Of a stretch of 5,007 nt of DNA, positions 1-5,007 are shown in pieces. A program made the translations under genes and the position numbers. Numbering within the stretch: position 1 is the stretch's first letter; the number at the start of each line of letters is the position of its first letter. The DNA comes from Clostridiales bacterium (GTDB taxonomy: Bacteria > Bacillota > Clostridia > Christensenellales > Borkfalkiaceae), in contig JAJWOJ010000177.1 in NCBI GenBank assembly GCA_021635425.1, positions 1 to 5,007 on the forward strand, in the 5' to 3' direction. The notes under the pieces are model-generated. The model saw nothing but the letters and a program-made list of their open reading frames with translations, was not told where the DNA came from and did no database searches.

Positions 1-3000
1 GTTATGCCTCCTTGCGGCGACCTTCAATTTTGCGATAATGATGAGATTATCGACTTCTACGGGGACTTTTCCGTAGTTTTCTTCTATCGACGAACGAACT
101 CTTTTCTCGTCTTCCTCGGTTTTGATTTCCGCAATCTGCTTGTAGCAATCCATTCTCGACGGCGGCGACGAAACGTAACTTTCGGGGATGAAAGCGTCCA
201 TGTTTATATCGAGTTCGGTGTCGAAATCCTTCACCGTTTCGCCTAAACTTTCTTTCAGAAGTTTGCTGTATAACTCGTAACCGATTTTGTCCATATGCCC
301 GTGCTGTTCTTTGCCGAGAACGTTGCCCGCGCCCCTTATTTCGAGGTCGCGGAGGGCGATTTTATATCCGCTGCCCATTTCGGTGAATTCCATAAGCGCG
401 GAAAGACGTTTATACGCGGTGTCGGAAATGACTTTTTCCTTTTTGAATGTGAAATAGGCGTGAGCCATGACGTTGCTTCTGCCAACCCTTCCTTTGAGCT
501 GATAAAGGGTGGAAAGCCCGAGATAATCGGCGTCGATTACGATAAGCGTGTTGGCTTTGGGCAAATCTATGCCGTTTTCGATAATCGTCGTGGCGATCAT
601 CACGTTATACTGCTCGTCGTAAAAGCTCATAACGCTGTCTTCGAGCGTTTTTTTATCCATTCTGCCGTGCGCGACGACTATTTTTGCTTCCGGCAAAATA
701 TTTTTCACCCTCTCCGCAAACTTGTATATCGTCTCCACTCTGTTGTAAAGAATTAAAACCTGACCTTCGCGCGAAAGTTCGCGGCGGACGGCGTCGGCAA
801 TGAGCGCGTCGCTCTCCTCGGTGACGTAAGTCTGCACGGGGATTCTTACCTTCGGAGGCGTGGATATCGTGCTTATATCCCTTATGCCGGATAAAGACAT
901 ATGGAGCGTTCTGGGGATCGGCGTAGCCGTCATCGTGAGAGTGTCCACGTTGTCTTTTAAAAGCTTAAGTTTCTCCTTGTGTTCGACGCCGAAACGCTGC
1001 TCTTCGTCGAGAATGAGAAGCCCTAAATCTTTGAATTTTACTTCCTTGTTAAAGAGGGCGTGCGTACCTATAACAAAATCGATATCCCCGCCTATAAGCC
1101 CTTTAACTACGTTTTCCGCTTGCTTTTGAGTGCGGAATCGGTTAAGCGCGGCAACCCTTATCCCGAAGGGAGAAAACCTCTTTACGGCGGCTCTATAGTG
1201 CTGTTCGCAAAGAATGGTCGTCGGGCAGACGAGCGCGACCTGCTTGCCGTCCGCAACGGCTTTGAACGCCGCTCTGAACGCCACTTCCGTTTTACCGAAA
1301 CCGACGTCGCCGCAAAGAAGCCTGTCCATAACCTTATCGCTTTCCATGTCGGCTTTTATCTCTGCGATTGACTGAAGTTGGTCTTCCGTAGGCTCGAACT
1401 CGAAACTGTTGTCGAACTCCTCCGAAAGCTCGGTGTCGGGCGAAAAGCGGAAACCCTTTTTCTCCTTTCTCGCTTTGTAAAGCCGTTTCAGATTTATCGT
1501 CATTTCGGCGATAGAAGCGCGGACGCGTTGTTTTATACGGTCGAACTCCTTGCCGCCTATCTTATTGAGGGTGGGTTTGTCGCCGCCGACGTATTTCGTG
1601 AGGCGATCCATCTGATCGACGCCGACGTAAAGCATATCTCCGCCGAGATAACGGACGGCTACGTAATCCTTGCTGCCGTCCTGCGTGGTTATCCTCTGAA
1701 CGCCCGTGACGTAGCCCACGCCGTGAACTTCGTGTACGGCGAAATCGCCCACTTCGGGAGCCTGAAAGAGATCTCCGCGCTTATGTTTTATTCGTTTTTC
1801 CTTTGAATTGTCGAGGTAAATATCTCCCGTGCCGATAACTACGAGCTTTGCCGAGTGGTAAATAAAGCCCGACGGCAGAAAATAAGTCGTTACGGCGGCT
1901 GTACCGAAGCGAAGGTCGGGGTTATCCGAACGAACGCACGACGAACCGTGTTCAAGGAGATTATCCGCCATTTTTTCCGCTCTTACCGTGCTTCCGCAAC
2001 AGATAATTACTTTATAACCCGAAAATTTCCAGTTGGAAACGTCGCGGAAAAGGTCGTCGGGCTTGGCGGAATATCTCGCGAGGGGCGAACATTTTACGTT
2101 GAACGTCTTTAAAGGATTGAAGAAATTAACCGCCGTCGTGATATTCTGCACGGCAACGCGACGGAATTTATTAAGCCTTTCGATAAGCTTGTTGCTGTCG
2201 GAAAGCTGTAAAATGGTAAAATCCATCGCCCTACCCGCTCTCGAAAGGGTTAAAACTCTCTCCGTATGCTCTTTTATTATCGCGGACAGACTGTCGGAAA
2301 GCATTTTACACTCGTCGTAAACCACGACGGTATCTTTCGGCATAAACGACGTGATATCGTCCGTGACCGAGGGAAGAATGGGTAAAATAAACTGAAATGC
2401 ATCCGACGTGCCGCCGTCGTCGATTTTTTCGGATATTTCGGCGGCGATACAGCGCGCGTCGTCCTTAACGACAAGCGTTTTGAATTTCAAAACGGAAGCG
2501 CGAAGCCTTTCCTTAATTTCCTCTCTGTCTTTCTCATCGATAATCGCGTCGGTTGCGGCGATAGCGGTAAATCCGCCGATTATCGTTTTTTCTTCTTTGT
2601 TGCCGCCGTCGTATCTCGTTATGGTTTCTATTTCGTCGCCGAAAAAATCCACGCGATAGATATCGGTGCCGTTTACGGGATATATCTCGAAGATATCGCC
2701 GCGGAGGGCGAACGAAGCGCGCTCCTCGGCAAATTCCTCTCTTTTATAGCCGAATTTCGTAAGCACCGAAGCGAGTTTATAAGGATCGAGAGTCTGCCCG
2801 CGCTTTATTTCGACGGACGGAAGATTTTTTGGGAAAAGCTGCAACAAGCTTTCAAACGTCGCGACGACGTATTTCGCGCCGTGCTGGATTTTATAAACGG
2901 CGGAAAGCCGCTCGTAAAACCGGGACTTGTCGAAAGCCGTTTTATACAACAACACGTCGTCCTTGGCGGGGAGAAAAACCACGTCCTCACCCGTTAAACC

Positions 3001-3201
3001 CTTCAGCTCTTCAACGACTTTTGCCGCATACAAACTGTCTTTCGCGACGTACAAAAGAGGCAGATCGAAAGCGGAAGAGACGTGACATTTTTCCGCAAAC
3101 GACACGCCGAAAACCGCGGAGGGAATCCCTCCGCGGACCGCGTTCACGACCGAGGAGACTTCCTCGCCCGATTGTTCTGCCGTTAAATAATCTTTCAGCA
3201 T
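1..3201 (-). CDS. mfd: Transcription-repair coupling factor Mfd, C-terminus cut by window edge
   Basis: ATP-driven DNA translocase that binds RNA polymerase stalled at lesions, pushes it off and recruits UvrA to start nucleotide excision repair on the transcribed strand. The frame is open from the ATG at 3201 to base 1 (1067 codons, no stop). The UvrB-like N-terminal part (about 1-340) keeps R167, R183 and F187, which align at identical spacing with E. coli Mfd R165, R181 and F185, the reported UvrA contacts. Its Walker A is degenerate, as is normal for this domain. The RNA-polymerase-interacting domain is about 483-545 (VHEVHGVGYV, then KDYVAVRYLGGDMLYVGVDQ). The translocase core has a Q-motif near 602-608, Walker A GDVGFGKT (631-638), GTH (713-715), DEEQ (732-735), TAT (758-760), TTIIENGIDLP (871-881) and QLKGRVGRS (901-909). 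The TRG element has R932, R956 and Q966, matching E. coli R929, R953 and Q963. The D7 domain begins near 1000 and is incomplete; family length is about 1150-1180 aa. No other start codon exists between the upstream in-frame stop and this ATG. No clear Shine-Dalgarno is visible; the gene begins 10 bases after pth. Confidence 0.97.
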   Translation of the reverse strand, partial: MLKDYLTAEQSGEEVSSVVNAVRGGIPSAVFGVSFAEKCHVSSAFDLPLLYVAKDSLYAAKVVEELKGLTGEDVVFLPAKDDVLLYKTAFDKSRFYERLSAVYKIQHGAKYVVATFESLLQLFPKNLPSVEIKRGQTLDPYKLASVLTKFGYKREEFAEERASFALRGDIFEIYPVNGTDIYRVDFFGDEIETITRYDGGNKEEKTIIGGFTAIAATDAIIDEKDREEIKERLRASVLKFKTLVVKDDARCIAAEISEKIDDGGTSDAFQFILPILPSVTDDITSFMPKDTVVVYDECKMLSDSLSAIIKEHTERVLTLSRAGRAMDFTILQLSDSNKLIERLNKFRRVAVQNITTAVNFFNPLKTFNVKCSPLARYSAKPDDLFRDVSNWKFSGYKVIICCGSTVRAEKMADNLLEHGSSCVRSDNPDLRFGTAAVTTYFLPSGFIYHSAKLVVIGTGDIYLDNSKEKRIKHKRGDLFQAPEVGDFAVHEVHGVGYVTGVQRITTQDGSKDYVAVRYLGGDMLYVGVDQMDRLTKYVGGDKPTLNKIGGKEFDRIKQRVRASIAEMTINLKRLYKARKEKKGFRFSPDTELSEEFDNSFEFEPTEDQLQSIAEIKADMESDKVMDRLLCGDVGFGKTEVAFRAAFKAVADGKQVALVCPTTILCEQHYRAAVKRFSPFGIRVAALNRFRTQKQAENVVKGLIGGDIDFVIGTHALFNKEVKFKDLGLLILDEEQRFGVEHKEKLKLLKDNVDTLTMTATPIPRTLHMSLSGIRDISTISTPPKVRIPVQTYVTEESDALIADAVRRELSREGQVLILYNRVETIYKFAERVKNILPEAKIVVAHGRMDKKTLEDSVMSFYDEQYNVMIATTIIENGIDLPKANTLIVIDADYLGLSTLYQLKGRVGRSNVMAHAYFTFKKEKVISDTAYKRLSALMEFTEMGSGYKIALRDLEIRGAGNVLGKEQHGHMDKIGYELYSKLLKESLGETVKDFDTELDINMDAFIPESYVSSPPSRMDCYKQIAEIKTEEDEKRVRSSIEENYGKVPVEVDNLIIIAKLKVAARRHN

Positions 3202-3211
3202 AATATACCGT

Positions 3212-3793
3212 TTAAACGTCCGCCGTATATTTTTTACCGTTGTGGGCGCACATTATATCGTCGAATTTTTTGCCGTGAATAAACTCGTTTGCAGCCTGAA
3301 CGGCTTCGTTTATCGAAAAACGGAATTTCGGCTCGTCCTCGCGTTTTATATCCGACAAAACATAAGACAAAATATCGTATTCGCCCTGCGGTTTTGTTCC
3401 GATCCTTATCCTCGGGAAGTTTTCCGTGCCAAGCTCTCCGACGATGTTTCTCATGCCGTTATGCGTCCCCGCGGCGCCGCTTTTTCTTATCCTTAAAGCG
3501 CCGATATCGATATCTATATCGTCGTATATAACAAGAATGTTTTCGCTCGGTATCTTAAAATAAGCGGCAATTTCTCTTATGCTCTCCCCGCTTAAATTCA
3601 TGAACGTCTGCGGCTTTAAAAACACGACTTTTTCGCCGCCGATCGTCTTTGTGCCGAAAAGACCTTTGAAGCCTTTTTTATCGAACTCCGCGCCGTTTTT
3701 TTCGGCAAGAAGTTCCACGGCCATAAAGCCGACGTTGTGCAAAGTTTTTAAATATTTCGTCCCGGGGTTGCCGAGACCTGCAATCAGAATCAT
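3212..3793 (-). CDS. pth: Peptidyl-tRNA hydrolase
   Basis: Cytosolic esterase that cleaves the ester bond between peptide and tRNA in peptidyl-tRNAs dropped by ribosomes, recycling the tRNA; essential in most bacteria (spoVC in Bacillus). The 193 aa length matches the family (E. coli 194). The N-terminus IAGLGNPGTKY is the family signature. Catalytic and substrate residues align with E. coli: N9 (N10), H19 (H20, general base), M65-N66 in TFMNLSG (M67-N68), D91 in YDDID (D93), and H111-N112 in THNG (H113-N114). Three conserved spots differ from the usual form: TLHNVG instead of TRHNVG, DIDIDIG where DLDLPPG is common, and GTHNG where GGHNG is common. All catalytic residues remain, so I expect activity. 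The ATG at 3793 gives the canonical N-terminus; a weak GGGA lies 9 bases upstream. The gene follows prs by 100 bases and precedes mfd by 10, so pth and mfd are almost certainly co-transcribed. Confidence 0.97.
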   Translation of the reverse strand: MILIAGLGNPGTKYLKTLHNVGFMAVELLAEKNGAEFDKKGFKGLFGTKTIGGEKVVFLKPQTFMNLSGESIREIAAYFKIPSENILVIYDDIDIDIGALRIRKSGAAGTHNGMRNIVGELGTENFPRIRIGTKPQGEYDILSYVLSDIKREDEPKFRFSINEAVQAANEFIHGKKFDDIMCAHNGKKYTADV

Positions 3794-3805
3794 AGTTTTT
3801 ATCCC

Positions 3806-3825
3806 GGTTACCCGATGAGGTAACC
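3806..3825 (-). other. Second hairpin, immediately upstream of the pth ribosome site
   Basis: A perfect 7-bp inverted repeat (GGTTACC 3806-3812, GGTAACC 3819-3825) with a six-base loop. In the transcript its 3' arm ends directly against the weak GGGAT (3805-3801) that would serve as the pth Shine-Dalgarno. There is no T-tract on either strand, so it does not look like a terminator. It could affect ribosome access to pth or protect the 5' end of a processed pth-mfd mRNA; both are inference. Confidence 0.5.
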
Positions 3826-3834
3826 CCTTACCCT

Positions 3835-3866
3835 AAAAGGGTTGCCTCGATATATCGGCAACCCTT
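3835..3866 (-). terminator. Possible intrinsic terminator or attenuator after prs
   Basis: A perfect 10-bp inverted repeat (AAGGGTTGCC at 3837-3846, GGCAACCCTT at 3857-3866) encloses a 10-base loop. On the minus strand the GC-rich 8-bp core is followed by TTTTA, a short U-tract, so it could end some prs transcripts. On the plus strand only TTC follows, so the prs direction fits better. The short U-tract suggests partial termination, allowing readthrough into pth and mfd. Confidence 0.45.
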
Positions 3867-3893
3867 CGGCTTATGTTAACGTTAATTTAAATT

Positions 3894-4844
3894 TCAGTTT
3901 TCGTAAATATCGGACATCTTTGCGTCTTTATAAACGATGTTGATTGCCTGCGCGAATATCTTCGCAACCGAAAGAACTTCGATTTTGTCGATTTTCTTTT
4001 CGTCGGGAAGCGGAATGGTATCGAGAACGACGAGTTTGTCGATATGCGAATCCTGAATTCTCGAAATAGCGGGTCCGCTTAAAACCGCGTGCGTGCAGCA
4101 AGCGTAAATTTCTTTCGCTCCGTTTTTGTAAAGTGCTTCCGCGCCCTGACAAATGGTGCCTGCGGTGTCTATCATATCGTCAACCATAAGGCATCTCTTG
4201 CCCTTAACGTCGCCGATTATGTTCATAACTTCAACCTGATTTGCCTTCGGGCGGCGTTTATCTACGATAGCCATCGGGCAATTGAGTTTAGCCGCAACGT
4301 TTCTCGCTCTCGAAACCGAACCTACGTCGGGAGATACGACCACGAAATCGTCGTCGACGTATTTCTGGAAGTATTTATAAAGGATAGGTCCGCCGACAAG
4401 GTGATCGACGGGAATATCGAAGAAGCCCTGAATCTGATTTGCATGGAGATCCATGGTAAGAACTCTGTCCGCACCCGCGGAAGTTATAATGTCCGCAACG
4501 AGTTTTGCGGTGATCGGATCTCTCGCCTTTGCTTTTCTGTCCTGACGAGCATAACCAAAATAAGGCATAACCGCCGTTATTCTTCCCGCCGACGCTCTTC
4601 TCGCCGCGTCGATCATGATGAGAAGTTCCATGAGGTTATCGTTAACGGGCGTTGAGGTGGACTGAATTATGAAAACGTCTCTTCCTCTTACCGACTCGCC
4701 GAGGTGAACGCTTATCTCTCCGTCCGAAAAACGACCGACTTCAACGTCGCTTAAAGGAATTTTGAGTTCTTTTGCGATTGCCTCTGCAAGTTTTCTGTTG
4801 GAATTGCCTGCAAAAAGTTTAATCTCCGTGCTGTGTGTTATCAT
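3894..4844 (-). CDS. prs: Ribose-phosphate diphosphokinase (PRPP synthetase, class I)
   Basis: Transfers diphosphate from ATP to ribose 5-phosphate, giving PRPP, the precursor for purines, pyrimidines, NAD, histidine and tryptophan; cytosolic, hexameric in studied class I enzymes. The 316 aa length matches the family (E. coli 315, B. subtilis 317). Two phosphoribosyltransferase-like folds are evident. The N-terminal part shows [10 protein letters not shown] (11-20), VGRFSDGEI (36-44) and the ATP-binding segment [15 protein letters not shown] (96-110). H134 in [12 protein letters not shown] matches the Mg-binding histidine. The catalytic flexible loop VDKRRP (194-199) carries K196 and R198, equivalent to B. 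subtilis K197 and R199. The PRPP loop is [11 protein letters not shown] (221-231), and [11 protein letters not shown] (249-259) is the usual C-terminal block. At 172-180 it reads PDVGSVSRA, where Bacillus-type enzymes have PDHGGVTRA. The start is supported by a strong GGAGG five bases upstream of the ATG. The stop is TGA. It leads the prs-pth-mfd cluster. Confidence 0.98.
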   Translation of the reverse strand: MITHSTEIKLFAGNSNRKLAEAIAKELKIPLSDVEVGRFSDGEISVHLGESVRGRDVFIIQSTSTPVNDNLMELLIMIDAARRASAGRITAVMPYFGYARQDRKAKARDPITAKLVADIITSAGADRVLTMDLHANQIQGFFDIPVDHLVGGPILYKYFQKYVDDDFVVVSPDVGSVSRARNVAAKLNCPMAIVDKRRPKANQVEVMNIIGDVKGKRCLMVDDMIDTAGTICQGAEALYKNGAKEIYACCTHAVLSGPAISRIQDSHIDKLVVLDTIPLPDEKKIDKIEVLSVAKIFAQAINIVYKDAKMSDIYEN

Positions 4845-4849
4845 TGCTT

Positions 4850-4854
4850 CCTCC
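4850..4854 (-). promoter_or_regulatory. Strong Shine-Dalgarno of prs
   Basis: The minus strand reads CGGAGGAAGCAATG, giving a perfect GGAGG core with five bases before the ATG at 4844. It fixes the prs start and contrasts with pth (weak GGGA) and mfd (no recognisable site). Confidence 0.9.
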
Positions 4855-4863
4855 GAAAATATG

Positions 4864-4886
4864 GCGCGGTTTGCCGCGCGTTTTTT
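4864..4886 (+). terminator. Terminator-like hairpin, T-tract on the plus strand
   Basis: GCGCGG (4864-4869), loop TTTG, CCGCGC (4874-4879), one G, then six T (4881-4886). On the plus strand this has the form of an intrinsic terminator, but no plus-strand gene precedes it. On the minus strand, the direction of prs, the same hairpin is preceded by six A and followed by CATATTTT, a weaker U-tract, and sits 10 bases before the Shine-Dalgarno. It may block antisense transcription, act as a weak leader attenuator, or be a structural element of the prs leader. Confidence 0.4.
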
Positions 4887-4992
4887 GCCGCAAAGAAATT
4901 TTAAAAATCTCTGCGTTAATTGCCTTTATCCTGAAAATCCTCGGCGCGCTTGCTTCGGATCAAAGCGGCAGACGCCGCAAACTTCCCCTTTC

Positions 4993-5006
4993 CTTATACT
5001 ATTATA
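4993..5006 (-). promoter_or_regulatory. Candidate -10 element(s) for prs
   Basis: On the minus strand a perfect TATAAT lies at 5006-5001, overlapped downstream by TATAAG (4998-4993, five of six matches to the consensus). For either, a -35 box at normal spacing would lie beyond the window, so the promoter cannot be confirmed. Transcription would begin near 4985-4995, giving a leader of about 140-150 bases. Confidence 0.4.
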
Positions 5007-5007
5007 T

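Larger units (their letters stand above)
3794..3893 (-). other. prs-pth intergenic spacer
   Basis: A 100-base spacer holding, in transcript order, an AT-rich stretch with two short palindromes (AATTTAAATT at 3884-3893, TTAACGTTAA at 3876-3885), the possible terminator, and the second hairpin. A weak promoter for pth-mfd is conceivable: TTAACA (3879-3874, five of six to TTGACA) with TATATC (3854-3849) at 19-base spacing. The match is poor and the -10 falls in the terminator loop, so I do not call it as a separate feature. No ctc (L25) gene lies here, unlike B. subtilis. Confidence 0.6.
4855..5007 (-). promoter_or_regulatory. prs 5' leader, non-coding
   Basis: These 153 bases hold no convincing gene on either strand; no ATG occurs in the minus-strand reading. 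In transcript order there are a possible -10 element, a purine-rich AAGGAAAGGGG stretch, a small hairpin (GCGGC 4974-4978 with GCCGC 4965-4969, four-base loop), a GC-rich stretch, an AT-rich near-palindrome around 4895-4911, and a second GC-rich hairpin (4864-4879) just ahead of the Shine-Dalgarno. TTTGCGGC occurs twice (4974-4981 and 4887-4894, minus strand), so alternative pairings are conceivable. I recognise no known riboswitch class. Calling it a transcribed leader rests on the -10 candidate and the strand of prs. Confidence 0.5.

Noticed and set aside
2277..2990. Short minus-strand frames at 2277-2474 and 2805-2990 that could suggest mfd is broken
   Set aside because: They are out of frame with mfd. 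I translated the mfd frame codon by codon from 3201 to 1 and found no stop or frameshift.
4..3203. Many open frames of 60-150 codons on the plus strand opposite mfd, for example 295-756 and 1378-1806
   Set aside because: The minus-strand frame encodes Mfd without interruption with every helicase motif in place. The plus-strand translations have no recognisable motif and no ribosome sites; they arise from the mfd codon usage.
3847..3856. AT-rich loop TCGATATATC as a regulator operator
   Set aside because: The near-palindrome is short and already explained as the loop of the hairpin after prs; I know no regulator matching it.
4089..4655. A 188-codon open frame on the plus strand opposite prs
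   Set aside because: It lies wholly inside prs, which is unambiguous. The antisense translation is rich in Arg, Ser and Asn with no domain, and no Shine-Dalgarno precedes it.
4963..4983. Possible seven-codon leader peptide in the prs leader (TTG CGG CGT CTG CCG CTT TGA, minus strand) after a GGGG stretch
   Set aside because: It needs a TTG start and is only six residues (MRRLPL), with no run of a regulatory amino acid. It is too short to separate from chance.
1..5007. Mobile element, CRISPR array, toxin-antitoxin or defence system
   Set aside because: Nearly all the sequence is accounted for by three core genes. I saw no long direct repeats, terminal inverted repeats, tRNA-like cloverleaf or spacer-repeat pattern.

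Overview
The window is ordinary bacterial core-genome DNA holding a three-gene cluster, all on the minus strand. In transcription order it reads prs (ribose-phosphate diphosphokinase), pth (peptidyl-tRNA hydrolase), mfd (transcription-repair coupling factor). I saw no mobile element, CRISPR array, tRNA, rRNA or accessory system.

Layout along the transcript, from high to low coordinates. Positions 5007-4845 are a non-coding prs leader with a possible -10 element at the very edge, several GC-rich hairpins and a strong Shine-Dalgarno sequence. Positions 4844-3894 are prs, complete at 316 aa. Positions 3893-3794 are a 100-base spacer with two hairpins in tandem, the first a plausible intrinsic terminator or attenuator after prs. 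Positions 3793-3212 are pth, complete at 193 aa. After a gap of only 10 bases, mfd starts at 3201 and stays open to the window edge: 1067 codons are present and roughly 80-110 C-terminal residues lie outside.

The order prs-pth-mfd is the conserved Firmicutes arrangement (in Bacillus subtilis gcaD/glmU-prs-ctc-spoVC(pth)-yabK-mfd). With mixed, mid-range GC content and frequent ATA, TCG, ACG and GCG codons, this suggests an anaerobic clostridial-type Firmicute, perhaps an uncultured gut lineage. The taxonomic placement is inference. Unlike B. subtilis, there is no ctc (L25) gene between prs and pth, and no glmU coding sequence in the 160 bases upstream of prs.

The genes share housekeeping information metabolism rather than one pathway. 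Prs makes PRPP for nucleotide, His, Trp and NAD synthesis. Pth recycles peptidyl-tRNAs from aborted translation. Mfd removes stalled RNA polymerase and recruits UvrA to transcribed-strand damage. All catalytic and partner-binding residues I could align are present, so all three look functional. The points worth a second look are modest: the tandem hairpins between prs and pth, a leader hairpin whose T-tract faces away from the genes, the lack of a Shine-Dalgarno before mfd, and a few substitutions in normally conserved Pth and Prs motifs.
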